A stretch of 64,000 nt of DNA from Cristatella mucedo (Eukaryota > Bryozoa > Phylactolaemata > Cristatellidae). Under the pieces are notes generated by a model. The model searched no databases. It was given only the letters and a program-made list of their open reading frames with translations, and was not told the DNA's origin. The DNA lies in assembly GCA_009760855.2 (NCBI GenBank), contig WPIO01000123.1:250001-314000 (forward strand), given 5' to 3'. The translations under genes were made by a program, and so were the position numbers. Below are positions 1 to 11,566 of this stretch, piece after piece (within the stretch, counting starts at the first letter, position 1; each line of letters starts with the position of its first letter).

Positions 1-440
1 GAGCGGCGTGCAACAGCCAAGAAAGAACAAGCTCATTGTTTGAAGATGCTGTGAGTTCCTTTAAACCAAATGCCATACACTGCAATCAGATTTGGATGGC
101 ATAGCGGCCAATATTCTGACGGTTTTCGTTAGGTTTTAGTGGGTTATGGCGTTTATTAGAGCTATTCACATTAATTGCTTTGCCGCTTACCCTATATTTA
201 TTGTTCGAAATAGCGTGACCACTTTTGGATTCAATTTAAAGAAGTGCGAAGTCATTTGCAAAAAGAATATGAGGTCACCGAAGACAAATTGCGATTGATG
301 TGCTATAGATTTGAGTAAATTGTGGCGTTGGCCCGAGCCGTTGAGTCTATAGTAATGCGAAGTTTGTAAACGAGCCTCTACCATGACATTTCCCGTGAGA
401 ACTCTTAACAAACAAGGAGTCCATGAAAAGAAGAAATCTA
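1..440 (+). repeat. Degenerate ~172-bp satellite, block copy 1 (left part)
   Basis: This is the left part of the satellite stretch that opens block copy 1. It contains reverse-oriented versions of the satellite core near 150 and 325, for example GAGCCGTTGAGTCTATAG. The same sequence recurs near 8,050, 20,640, 25,870 and 38,520. It is cut at about 440, where a CR1-like fragment has inserted; the homologous copy near 21,080 reads straight through this point. Confidence 0.7.
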
Positions 441-1043
441 TAAAATTTAACTAGCTCTTTAGTTCTGTCTCGGCTTGATTATTGTAATTCCCTTTTGGCT
501 GGGCTACCAAAGATAGCTATTATGCCACTACAGCGGACTATGAATATGGCTGCAAGGCTGGTCTTCAAGTCCCAGCGGTTTGAGCACGTGTCACCATTGC
601 TGGAAGAGCTAGGATGGTTGCCGGTTGAGAAAAGGATACAGAGCAAAGTTCTTACGCTGACCCACAAGGCCCGCCACGGCTGGGCTCCTTCATACCTAGC
701 TGAACTGCTACATCAGTTTCAGCCTGTTCGCGCCCTCAGGTACCGTGTGGACAATAAATTAGCTGTCCCATTCCTCCGCTTAAAGACAGTTGGCGACAGA
801 AGCTTTAGCTCTGCAGGTCTTAGACTGTGGAACTCGCTTCCACAATTCTTACGAAACGACATCTACTCTCCAACTGCCGACTATGGCACATCTTTTTCAG
901 CGGTCCTGAACTGCTACTTCTATGCTACTCACTACCTCAACTGCTCTCCTAACTCTGCTACTATACAAAACTCTCCTGCGTAACGCCCACATGGTCTTTA
1001 TGACTTTGTGGAGTTACTGACGGAGATACATTACATTACATTA
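441..1043 (+). mobile_element. CR1-like non-LTR retrotransposon, 5'-truncated 3' end
   Basis: The open frame at 495-983 encodes the C-terminal part of a reverse-transcriptase polyprotein, with SRLDYCNS-like, LGWLPVEKRIQSK and GLRLWNSLPQF motifs shared with the other copies in this window. The 3' end is GACGGAGATACATTACATTAC, an (ATTAC)n tail. Compared with the copy at 50,150-50,902, about 80 bp just before the end of the frame are missing. The fragment sits inside the satellite and splits it. Confidence 0.85.
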
Positions 1044-2115
1044 CTAATTTTAAGAATCGCATATCTAGTCTTTTTCTATTGATAGCTGATAAATATGGAT
1101 AGCAGCATTCGCCCGAATAGTTGCCATCAATTGATAGCATCTAGTTAAAACAAAGGTGAGCGCAACAGGCTATAATTACGTGAGTGCACAATGAGACCGA
1201 GAATGATCATGCTGTTTACTTACTACAGGTTGGATCTTCACCGAGCCACTTTGAGAGATGCGCGATAAATCGAAAGGTAAGGCTGGTTTTTTCCCGACAA
1301 ACATCGTTGATTGCCATGAACAGCATGAGATTAACTCTGTGGGTGCCTTTTCCGGCGAAACTATCTAGGCAGCGTAAATTGCAGCTTCCAATTCTGATCG
1401 GTTGGCGAGAAATTACGATATGGACCATGGTCGATGCCGCCAATAGCCGCGGCAGCATCTTCCTATCGTTAACGTGCAACAAAGCTTAAACGTCTGATGT
1501 TTCAATATCTAAAAACTTAAAGTGCTTGGGAAATAAGAGTTGGAGCTTCCCGCATCGTATTTAAGATTGATGAGAGGTTGATTAAAGATTGTGACATTGT
1601 AGCACTTTCCTGCGTTGAGCCGAGCCATTGTTGCGGAATTGCCGAAATTGCACCTATGCCGGGGATTCAAATCCTGTTGCTGGATTTTACAATACTGCCA
1701 ATCATGTTTTACAAACTGTAGCGTTCGGAGACCAATTTCACAGCGTTGAGTAGCAGAATGCTGTAGTTTACTGCATTGGTCCAAGCCAGTGCGGTCAATT
1801 GCTGAGCATTGCCTGCGATTGCCAGCGATAATTTTTATGAAATTATTCACTGTAAACGGAGAGTCGCGTAATAAGAAAAGTTCCTCCAAAGGGAACTTCC
1901 GTCTACAGGTTGGTGGGAACTATGCAGAGTGGAACGCTCGGAATCCTGTACAGGTATGCTGAGAAATCGTAACGGAATTCAAAAACAAAATTGCACAGAG
2001 CCAAATGACGAAGCCGAGTAAAATGGATAAAATTTAGCTGAGACTTCAAAGATAAAAGGTCATTGGTTAACAATAATATATCGACAAAAGGCGACCACAG
2101 CTGCACTGGCTAAGC
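1044..2115 (+). repeat. Degenerate ~172-bp satellite, block copy 1 (right part)
   Basis: This continues the satellite after the CR1-like insertion. Reverse-oriented cores are recognisable near 1,098, 1,290, 1,411, 1,617 and 1,773, for example TTGAGCCGAGCCATTG at 1,617. Their spacing averages about 170 bp. The last ~200 bp resemble 17,400-17,560 and 35,510-35,700. ORFs here are short, differ between copies and show no protein similarity. Confidence 0.65.
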
Positions 2116-2137
2116 TGTGAAATCGAGGTATACTTAC

Positions 2138-2274
2138 GTAGTTACCGAAGATTGGAGGCATTGGAATATGGCCTTGCCCAACGTTGCTAGTCGCAAGTGG
2201 TCCGTTCCGTTTTCATCCTTCTATACCAGTGCCATCACTGGGTCCGCCACTGCTAGCTTCCCATTAATTCTTAG
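2138..2274 (-). pseudogene. Possible relic exon of a Hel308/POLQ-type helicase gene
   Basis: On the minus strand a 137-nt segment is bounded by an acceptor-like TTTTATCTGCAG and a strong donor, GTAAGTATACC. One frame reads through it with a single TAG stop, and includes DENGTDHLRL and TLGKAIFQCL. The TxLGkAif pattern recalls the motif after the helicase core of HELQ/POLQ-family proteins, but that match is from memory and weak. No neighbouring exon was found. It could be an unrelated exon or chance. Confidence 0.25.
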
Positions 2275-2420
2275 CTGCAGATAAAACTGCTTCGCTCATC
2301 TGACGCCCACGGTTTATCTTTTTCTATGAAAGTTGCACGCTTACCGTTCATAATTCTATGGATATTACAAGGGGAAGGACCGTCCAAGACTGGTGCATTA
2401 ATGTGTCCTTTTGTCATAAC

Positions 2421-2583
2421 TAATTATATCATTCCTTTATATAGTACCCTTTGACAGCTTAATCTTGATTGAGGTGCTTCACGCACAAGTTACGAGGCCT
2501 GAGAGCACGACGTCGACCATCGTACAAAGTCAACTTGACCTTGGTCTGACGCGTACCTTAACCACTGAGCCAAATTAGCGAGG
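2421..2583 (-). mobile_element. SINE-1 (tRNA-derived, L2-type tail), old copy
   Basis: On the minus strand it has a tRNA-like head (TTGGCTCAGTGGTTAAGG type A box), a decayed B-box region, and a tail related to the L2-like 3' end. It aligns along its length with the copies at 54,748-54,893 and 55,687-55,832 but is much more diverged. Confidence 0.55.
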
Positions 2584-2919
2584 CATTGCTCACTTTTACC
2601 GTCTTTTCGATGCTCCGTGCCATGCATGCATTCACTAATAGTTGGCCGTTAATTCTCAGAGTTGTAATGCTCCTGACCAGATATTTAACTCTGCTATGGC
2701 ACTGAGCACACGAAAAATTGATAGAATGGCCGTAGTTAGATTCTTTGATTGCCTGTCATTAATTGAACCAGTTAGAATTGTAGGCCAATTTTAAAGACTT
2801 TCAGATTTGAATAAAAATTTACGCGGCAGCGTCGAGCATCAATAGGTCATACTTTTATCGTATCTGAATAATTCTATCAGTACCGCATCTCAAATAAATT
2901 GTAACCTCATCTTATCTCA
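2584..2919. other. No recognisable feature
   Basis: AT-rich sequence with only short ORFs. I see no similarity to the repeat families or to a protein family. Confidence 0.5.
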
Positions 2920-3680
2920 AGTAATATTGATAATACTAGTAGTTATTCGTTTGATATAGCGTACTCAGAGAACTCAATCTCTTTCTGGGCGCTTTAAATT
3001 GGCTACAAAGGAAACACGGTCGCATGTTTGATGGTAGCAAGCTTAAAATACGACAAAGATAACATGGTTAGAGGTGAAATGTACAGGGTCAGCATGCAAG
3101 TATCGTGGGAGCATGCACAGTGTCAGCACGCATAGGCACATACAGGTCAAATCACAGGGGCCCAATAAATGCTGTATTAACTATGTGTGCTTTCATTTCT
3201 TTGTAGACTTTTTTTTTCCAGTCCGGACAGGTCGTGATGCAAGTAGGTGTTTAGTTCTAGGCTATTTGAACATGCGAACTCAAGCGATGGTTTCCAAAGG
3301 ATTTGAGGTTTGAGCGAGGTATAGTTGATCAATAAGATTCTAAGAAGCGGGCGGTACGATGCTGAACCTGGCAACATGGTCTCATAGGTAGGCTTTAGCC
3401 AAACGATGAAGGGACCTAATATTTAGTGACAAAACCTTGAAGTCGATGCGTTGCTTAACTAGGAGCCAGTGCAGGTCAGTGAGAACTGGTGAGATGTGGC
3501 AACTGCAACGCTCACGATAGACAAGCCTTGCAGCGGAGTTGTGCAATAGCTGTAAGCACCTGAGTGAGCAGTTCAGTCGGTCAGCAAGTAATGAGTTACA
3601 GAAGTCAAGGTGGGATGTCACGAATGCATGGCCAATTTCGATGTGTTATCCCTGTCTAAGCAAAAAGGTGGGTGACCGAA
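2920..3680 (-). mobile_element. L2-like LINE, 5'-truncated, antisense
   Basis: On the minus strand this reads the reverse-transcriptase C-terminal region ([32 protein letters not shown]), then the 3' UTR (ATGCACAGTGTCAGC-type repeats), then the terminal hairpin GCGCC...CTCTGAG near 2,960-3,000. Several frameshifts and stops are present. Confidence 0.75.
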
Positions 3681-3775
3681 CCTCGAAGTCGATGCGTTTC
3701 TTAACTGGGAGCCAGTGCAAGTCAGTGAGAACTGGTGAGATATGGCGACTGCAACGCTCACGATAGACAAGCCTA
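3681..3775 (-). mobile_element. Second copy of a ~95-bp L2-like RT segment
   Basis: The segment from TCGATGCG to GACAAGCCT at 3,681-3,775 repeats 3,436-3,533 almost exactly, in the same orientation. It is followed directly by CR1-like sequence in the opposite orientation, so two elements are joined here. Confidence 0.6.
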
Positions 3776-4846
3776 GCGGCTGTCTACCGTCGGAATCTGC
3801 TGCAGCAACTAAGAAATTGAATGCTTGCCTTGCCGATATTCGATCCTGGATGTCGGAAAACTTCCTGAAATTAAATGACGATAAAACCGAACTGCTGCTC
3901 ATAGGACACCCTAAGCGTGTGGCTGGATTAAAAGGCTTTGCTGTTCTAATAGGTGATGCTATTGTGCGACCTTCACCCCGTGCTCGTAATTTAGGTGTCA
4001 TGTTCGACAGCCGCCTCGATTTCAAAAGCTTCATTCAGAAGACTGCCTCTACAGCTAGCCATCACATCCGATCCCTATCCAAGAATTAGGATTAGAGATT
4101 AGGATTAGATAGAGATTTAGAAAAGATTAGGAGCTGTCTCATACAGTGGCTTGTAAAAACTTTAACTAGCTCTTTAGTTCTGTCTCGGTTTGATATTTGT
4201 AATTCCCTTTTGGCTGGGCTGCCAAAGAAAGCTATTATGCCACTACAGCGGACTATGAATATGGCTGCAAGGCTGGTCTTCAAGTCCCAGCGGTTTGAGC
4301 ACGTGTCTCCTTTGCTGAAAGAGCTAGGATGGTTGCCGGTTTAGCAAAGAATACAGAGCAAAGTTCTTACGCTGACCCACAAGGCCCGCCACGGCTTGGC
4401 TCCTTCGTACCTAGCTGAACTGCTGCACCAGTTTCAGCCTGTTCGTGCCCTCAGGTCCTGTGTGGACAATGAATTAGCTGTCCCATTCCTCCGCTTAAAG
4501 ACAGATGGCGACAGAAGCTTCAGCTCTGCAGGTCCTAGACTGTGGAACTCGCTTCCACAATTCTTGCGCATCGACAACTACTCTCCTACTGCCGACTATG
4601 GCGCATCCTTTTCAGCGGTCCTGAGCTGCTACTTCTATGCTACTCAGTACCTCAACTGCTCTCCTGACTCTGCTATGCTTCTCACTTTTTCTTTGTTGCG
4701 TGAGACGAAGTCTGTTGGTTACCGAATGCGTACCGAAAGCCGCTTAGGCTGTGAGTGCGCTATACGAAATCTCCTGCGTAACACCCACATGGTCTTTATG
4801 ACTTTGTGGAGTTACAGACGGAGATACATTACATTACATTACATCG
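3776..4846 (+). mobile_element. CR1-like LINE, 3' ~1.1 kb
   Basis: The fragment begins inside the reverse transcriptase with SAAATKKLNACLADIRSW and [14 protein letters not shown] (after the YADD motif). It continues through the conserved C-terminal region (ORF 4,396-4,875) and ends in (ATTAC)n at about 4,846. Near 4,086-4,130 a short ATTAGGATTAGAG-type expansion disrupts the frame, and a TAG replaces a sense codon at about 4,341. Confidence 0.8.
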
Positions 4847-5425
4847 TGAGTCTAAGCTGCGGAGCGGTGCAATAGCTGTAAACACCTGAGTGCAGAGGCC
4901 GGTAGGCCTGCAAGCAATGAGTTACAGAAGTCAAGGCGGTATGTCACAAAAGCATGTACCAATTTAGATGTGTATCCCAGTCTAAACAAGCCCGAATTTT
5001 AGAAATGTTGTGTAGCTGAAAGTATGCAGACTTGAATTCGGAGCTGACATGTTTGTCTAGTGAAAAATTCACTCTGAAACATGACGCCCAAATTTCGTGC
5101 ACGTTAACCAGGAGATATGCTGGAATACCCGAGTTAAGGCGTCAGTCTTTCATATTTCTAAATCACACTTGGTTGGCCACACCGAGTAAGTTCGTTTAAT
5201 CATTATTCAATTTGAAAAATTTCGCCACGCCATCCATGTGCGGATGTCATCAATACGTGCTGCTAGGGGGAGCAGAGAGAATTCGACGAGCTGAGGAGCT
5301 GGGAGGTGTTCAAAGCAAAGGAACAACTGAGTGCCATCCGCAGAGAAGGGAAGGCCCTAGTGTGCTGGGCAGTCGAATCGCAATCGAGATCGAGAGAGAG
5401 AGAGAGAGAGCGAGAGAGAAAGAAT

Positions 5426-5483
<58 letters not shown>

Positions 5484-6535
5484 AAACCGTCAAGTGAACG
5501 AGACCTAGGACCGATCCCTGATGTACCCCATATTTCAGAGGTTCCTTGGATGATGTTTGTCCATTCACATCAATACTTTGGAGTCTCCCACTGAAATATG
5601 ACCTGAACCGTTGAAATGCAGTGCCACTGATGCCCAGCCAAGATCAGAGGTGCTTCAGAAGAATCGATCAAAACAAGCAAAGATACTCTACTTATGTCTG
5701 CACTCCTAAGTCATTGTTATACACCCGCAGCAATGCTAACTCTGAGGAGTGATTAGATCTAATACCAGACTGAAACTCACCAGGAAGGTGCACAGCTTCT
5801 ATTACATGAGTTCAGCTGGTCTGTCACGATTCGTTCCAGCGTCTTTGGTAGAAACATTAGGTGGAAGTCCGAACGGAAGTTGAGCAAGTTCTCTCGGTCT
5901 AGTCTTGCATTCTTGACACGTCGCCTGACTACAGCGTATTCGAAAGCTGCTGGGACGTGACCTCAGGCTATGACATATATACGACATTAGTTGTGCACGG
6001 CAGCAGCAGTTCAACGCATCGTAGAAGCATGACAATCGGAATAGGGTCCAAAAGACTAGTTGTCTTCTTTGATTGGGCTACGAACTTCAGGATGAGGTCA
6101 CTAGTGACCTGAGGGACTATATTACAGGGGTACGCTGCCATCTTAGATATAAACTCCTTGATCTTATCTGATTTGCTGACAAAGAAGGTAAAAAAGCTAT
6201 GAGCTACATCGTCTTTGGGATCATCAGGTAAGAAGCCAGGCTGATAGCCGTTGAGGAGATAGTTGATGTTGACGTTAGCATTTTTGGATTTTTAATCCGT
6301 ACCTTAGCAATGTTTTTGTAGAAGCTAGATGTGGCCTTTGCCAAAATTGATTCATCAGATCTACAGTATCCTTCGTATGGCCGGTTGATTGAATGCCTTT
6401 GAACTACAACAAAGATGTGATAACATATCCGCTCGATCATGGCTAGCATGCAGATTACTAGCAGCCGGCTTATCTAACGCTGCCGCCGGCGACGAAGACC
6501 CAGCAACCAGAGGCAAAAAGCGTTGTTATGTTCAA
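4847..6535 (-). mobile_element. Diverged L2-like LINE fragment, antisense
   Basis: Minus-strand reading gives degraded pieces of an L2-like polyprotein from the RT C-terminal region (4,847-5,385) back through the RT and the linker (5,490-6,450; residual words RPYEGYCRSDESILAKA and SSFYKNIAK). A (GA)n run lies in the middle. The same element with the same junctions is at 21,894-23,835, and a shorter piece at 40,331-40,835, as expected for the duplicated block. Confidence 0.7.
5388..5480. repeat. (GA)n microsatellite, ~93 bp
   Basis: A nearly pure GA run, interrupted only near 5,412-5,430. In block copy 2 the equivalent point (22,205-22,215 to 22,906) has only a few GA units flanking two inserted L2-like 3' ends. 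Confidence 0.95.
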
Positions 6536-7187
6536 TTCACGTATTTTTTTACTCGCTACGGTCAAACCACAAACCGATGGGCTTTAAACAGGCTTCCCAG
6601 GCGTCCATCGGTTTCGGCTCACGATTTTCGAAAGAAATACGGTTGTCGGGAGAATTCTGCAACGGACAGAGGAACGCGTGTTGTTCTGCTGCAGTCGTTT
6701 ATTCTTTTTACGACCTTTTCTGAACGATGAATTATAGCCGGTCCTGCTCATGAGTTCAAAGGCTGATTCCGATAAACAATGATGTGGAAACCTCATATGA
6801 GCCTGTAAGACCTCCGCAGCAGCCGATGGCTTGTTATCATCCTACCACAACGTGATTTGTAGCTGGTGGAAGTTATCCATCGTCACAAAGTGCCCGTAAA
6901 TGAGAAATGCGCCTTTTTGTTGGTAAGATATTCAATTATTGGCCCTTTGAAAAAGGACATCGATATATGACCAATATTCCAAGTTGAGCACGTTCAGTCG
7001 TGTCAAAGAGTCCTTGCCGGAAACAGAGCACAATAGCGCTCTTTTTTAAGGAGAGAAGAAAACTGACGATTCAACGAACCGTGTATGCATGTGTCAGAAA
7101 GCCAATGAAGAAGCATGCTGGCACGCTGTGAAGTGACACTCAAGGGAAACCCGGCAGCGAAAACACACGATCGAAAGTTCTAACGCT
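6536..7187. repeat. Unrecognised segment X, copy 1
   Basis: About 450 bp of this (6,700-7,187) recurs at 11,170-11,370 plus 14,968-15,280, at 24,640-25,145 and at 32,830-33,360. Conserved words include CCTTGCCGG and AACCTCAAATGAGCCTGTA. No ORF keeps its frame across the copies, so I treat it as non-coding repeated sequence. Confidence 0.6.
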
Positions 7188-8000
7188 AATTATTAACGCC
7201 TAGAAAGTGATTGAGTTCGCTGAGGACACTTGATCAAACATGATAATAGTGTTATGGTTGTTATGAGAGTTGAGGCTGTATGCAATCAAGCGATTACAGC
7301 TGGTGGAAAACTCTGCAGCTAGGATTGTCTGTCGTGTACCTCACAGTTGCCAAATTACACCACTTCTCGCCGACCTGCACTGGCTACCAGTCAATCAACG
7401 GATTGACTTCAAAGTTTTGTCTCTCACTTTTCAGTCACTTTATTCTCATTTGGCACCAGCCTATCTCTCTGGTTTACTATCCCACCAGGCCAAGCATCGT
7501 ATTACCCGCTTTTCGGAATCTAGAGATTTACTAATATCTCGCAGACACCTCAAATTCTTTGGAGACCGTGCATTTAGTTCGTATGCTCCCAAAGCCCGGA
7601 ACTCACTTCGGACCTGCGTCACGACATCCCCTGACGTGACCACATTTAAAATAACTTTAAAGCTACAGCAAATGTAAAGCGCCTAGGAAGAGATTGAGTT
7701 CTATGAGGGCGCTTTATCAAGCACCTTATTATTAATATTATTATTACCTATTTCGGACAGCATTTAGTGGGTCCCTGTGATTTCTCCTTCGTGTGCTTAT
7801 GCGTGCTGACACTGTGCATGCTGCCACTAAACACACTCGCATGCTATCCCCGTCGATGTCACCCCTAACCATGTTATTCATGTTGTTTATCAAGCATGAT
7901 ATTACTGACCATTCAATCCCTTTGCAGCAAATGTAAAGCGCCTAGAAAGAGATTGAGTTCTCTGAGGTCGTGTTATCAAGCACATTATTAATCATAATAT
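7188..8000 (+). mobile_element. L2-like LINE 3' ends (composite)
   Basis: 7,188-7,250 is a bare 3' hairpin end. 7,256-7,745 is an RT C-terminal region (ORF 7,270-7,677: [36 protein letters not shown]) plus hairpin and (ATT)n. 7,750-8,000 is a further 3' UTR and hairpin. The arrangement partly matches 25,146-25,860 in block copy 2. Confidence 0.8.
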
Positions 8001-8009
8001 CATCATTTT

Positions 8010-8930
8010 TTAAACGGACCGGTAACTTTGAGTTGTGTGCAAAAGCAAAAAAGAACAGGCTCATTGTTTGAAGACGCTTTGAGTTCCTTTAAACCGAATG
8101 CTGTGCACTGTGCAATCACATTTGGAGCTTGGCACGTCGGCCAATATTTTTATGGTTGTTGTTGTATTTGAGTGGGTTATGGCAGTTATTGGAGCTATTC
8201 ATTTAAATTGCTGTGCCGCTTACCCTGCAGTTGTTGTTCGAAATAGCGGGACCACTTTCGTCTTTAATTAAAAGAAGTGCAAAGTCATTTGCAACTAGAA
8301 TTTCAGCTCACCACAGACGGATTGCAATCGATGCGCTATAAATCAGAGTGAATGGTGGTGTTAGCCCGAGCCGTTGATTCTATTCTGATGCCAAGTTTTT
8401 AAACGAGCCTCTACAATGACATTTCCTGGGAGAATCCTATGCATTGAAGGAGTTCAGGACTAGAAAACATCTTAATTGAAGCATCGTATATCTAGTTTTA
8501 TTTCTATTGATAGCAGATGAATATGGATAGCAGAATTCACCCGAATCGTTGCCATCAATTGATAGGATCTAGTTAAAACATACGTGGGCACAAAAGGTTA
8601 AAATTACGTGCGTGCACAATGAGACCGAGAATAATCAAGCGGTTGAGTTATTACAAGTTGGATCGCAACCGAGTCACTTTCTTCAGATATGCGATACATC
8701 AAAGGGAGTTGCTGTTTGGTTCCTGGCAAGCGTCGTTGATTGCCATGAATGACATGAGATTGAACACAGAGACTTAAACTCTGTAGGTGACTTTTGCACA
8801 ATGCAAAACTTTCCAGGCAATGTGAATCGCAGCTTTGATTTCTGGTCGGTTGACGAGAATTTACGATACTGTGGTTGATGTCGCCAATCGCCGCAGCATT
8901 TTTGTACAGTTAATGTGCAACATAGCATAA
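8010..8930 (+). repeat. Degenerate ~172-bp satellite, second stretch of block copy 1
   Basis: Reverse-oriented cores lie near 8,180, 8,365, 8,530, 8,720 and 8,865. It corresponds to 25,866-26,506 joined to 30,129-30,400 in block copy 2. Here the site of the L2-like insertion is uninterrupted: TTATTACAAGTTGGATCG near 8,650. Confidence 0.65.
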
Positions 8931-11370
8931 ACGTATAAATAAGCCGTTCACTCTCATTAGACTTACAAGCATTGCTGAAGCATTCAGATATTGTTTCTCT
9001 TCGGATTTGAAGGCGTCACGATTTCAGAAGGAGATCACTCGATGCACACTGACGCTACTAGAGGGTACAGTAGCAAAGAAAGCTGTGACAAGCTTTCTGG
9101 AATCCTGCATTTGTAAGACGAGGGCTCAGAAGCGGTTATTATGACTAAAATTCACTAGCAAGTTCGTGAAATATAAATACAATTTCATGGACAGCCCGTA
9201 GCCTCGGCTTTCTTGGCACACTCAGAAAAGAAATCTATTCGGGCGACGATTGCACGTTTGCCACTGGTCAGCCGCTCACTTGAGGTCATTATTTGGGTGC
9301 CGACGCATAGCCCTTTTTTTTGCAAAAATAGTGTGCCTCTGGCTTTTCAGCGGTCTGTAATCAGTAATACAAGTAATGCAAATTCGTATGTGCTTGCGTT
9401 TTGATCAATCTTTTTATCTTTATAGTTTCGATTTTTTTCTGTAAAATCTCAACAGTAAACCCTAACTATTAAAGCCTGAGCCCGAAAAACAAATTTGTCG
9501 TCGCGGTTAACTTTCCTTTAAAAAATTTGCTCTTCAGACCGCTCGCGAGCCGATCCTTGGGCTTTCGGTTGCTTGCATGTGCAGCCGGTCGAATTCTTAG
9601 TTGTCTCTCCTTAAAATAGGCATACGGCTCTGGTTTCCGGATTTTGATGCGAGTGAATGTGCTTAACTTGGGAAGCCATTTATCGAAGTGATCTTTGAAA
9701 CGTGTAAAGAAATTAGACATCTTACCAGCAGAGCAGGTGTATCGTTTATCTACCTTTTTTTTACAGCTGAGAGCTCTCAGCAGCCAAACAAAATCGCATT
9801 CTGGTGCGATGCCAGCCAGCCACACGCTGCTTTAACAGTCTTACAGGCTAAACATGTTCAACATACCACACCGCTTTTTTAACCGGAATTTGCCCCTGAG
9901 CTGGTGAGTCGGGATCGGCTTTGATTCACCATCAAAGGAAGGCTCCTAAAAATAGCGGAGCCCGATTCTGCCAAAGCTGTTCAAACCACGAGCATATTAG
10001 CCTCATGCAATCAATCCTATCGCTGGCTGGCTAAGCCCATTTCCGTCAGCGATGGACTCTCAAGGGCTGTTATCATTCTTGCACAAACGCCATGGCCTAT
10101 TCCAGCATTTTGGCATTCCTCAAACCCTCTTAATGTTGCAATGGCGGTGTGATGGAATAGCCGGTTTGCCATGGCCGCTCATTTAAAATTTGAGCTGTCA
10201 CTAAAGTGCCTAGAAAAATATTAGGTTCTCTAAGGACGCTATGCAAATGTTTACTATCATTTTAATTACAAACAAACATTCGACGCGAAATAAATCCAAT
10301 CACAAGATATCTTAAACATTGTTGTCACTGAATTATAAGGGCTACGGCCCGCTAATGAGATAGTGTCTTGTTAGGTGATGTACAAGTCACGGTTGTGCGA
10401 TATTCACTGCACTCGAATTCAAAGCTTTGAGCTAGGCAGAATGATCACTCCAGACCATCGGCCAGGCAGTCGGAAACTGCTATTGAAGCAACCTGTAAGC
10501 CAGGACGAAGCTCTTGACCTCAAGCTAGATCAAGAAATAATAGCTGGTTAGGCGCAATAAACTATAACCATATTTACTGCCAAGTAGACGCAAAGGAAGA
10601 TAACCATAGACACCGACTTCTTGTATAATCGCACGTTTTCGGTTCGTGTTAGGACAGCAATGTATGGATAAACGGCTAAAGGCTGCTACTTTGGCACTTT
10701 GCATTAGAATAACGCTCGCCCAGCAGTGTATGTAAAATTTAGTAAAATGATTCTCAATGTACAGCAGGTCGCACAAAAATTGTTAGAGAAAGCCGGATAA
10801 ACTCCACGAGCAAATCTGAGTTTCAATTTGAAGTGGTCTACATGGTCTGCATCGATATGTAAACCGATTATTTACGAGAATAGTTAACTTAAATATGACG
10901 ATAATTTTAATCACCGAAGATTATGCTTCGAAAGTTGGTGCATAACATATCCGTAACTGATGCACCTGCACGCTGTAATGCAGGCTTCCCCGTTGCCATG
11001 CATAGTAGCGGGATCCCTCAATTTTTGTTCGTAACCACGAGACACCGGGGTCTCAGCTAACGAGCAATCGTCGATCGGCAGGCGAGAACAGCGAAACCAA
11101 TTTATTTGAGTTTGCAAGAGTAGCATTGCATGCACATAGCTAGTATCCTCTTGGACTGAACAGCTTTAACAGAAACGGTACCCCTAGTTTTTACGACCTT
11201 TCCTGGACGATGAATCAAAGCCGATCCTGCTCAAAAGTTCAAGAGTTCAAAGGCCCGTTCCGATAAACAACGAGGTGAGAACCTCAAATGAGCCTGTAAG
11301 ACCTCCTCAGAAACCGGTGGCTCGTTATCATCCGGCCACAACGTGATTTGTCGCTGGTGAGAGTCATCCA
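8931..11370. repeat. Long unrecognised block, copy 1
   Basis: This aligns by eye with 30,401-33,060 over its whole length, with substitutions, small indels and one SINE-2 that is absent here. ORFs of up to 118 aa (9,469-9,825, minus) are not preserved in the other copy. I found no protein family, so this is probably non-coding or long-dead sequence. Confidence 0.6.
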
Positions 11371-11566
11371 TATGTAATGTTGACCCAGTGCATGTAACCC
11401 CTAACCATGTTATTCATTTTGTTTGTTTTTCAAGCATGATTTTACTTACTATTCTATTGCGTATCACTTTGCAGCAAATGTAAAGCGCCTAGAAAGAGAT
11501 TAAGTTCTCTGAGGGCGCTTTATCAAGTGCAATATTATTATTATTATTATTATTAATGTATCTCCG
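11371..11566 (+). mobile_element. L2-like LINE, solo 3' end
   Basis: 3' UTR words (CCCCTAACCATGTTATTCAT), the terminal hairpin GCGCCTAGAAAGAGATTAAG...GGGCGC, and an (ATT)n tail. It lies between the duplicated block and the CR1-like insertion and is absent from the matching site near 33,055 in block copy 2. Confidence 0.9.

Noticed and set aside
5212-5508. 98-aa ORF ending in an RE-rich run
   Set aside because: The Arg-Glu run is the translated (GA)n microsatellite inside an antisense LINE.
9469-9825. 118-aa minus-strand ORF in the long block
   Set aside because: The matching sequence in block copy 2 (about 30,950-31,290) has indels that break the frame, so there is no sign of coding constraint.
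10911-11135. 74-aa minus ORF with a similar ORF at 32,609-32,833
   Set aside because: The two share their ends but are in different frames in the middle; a third copy near 24,500 lacks the ORF.
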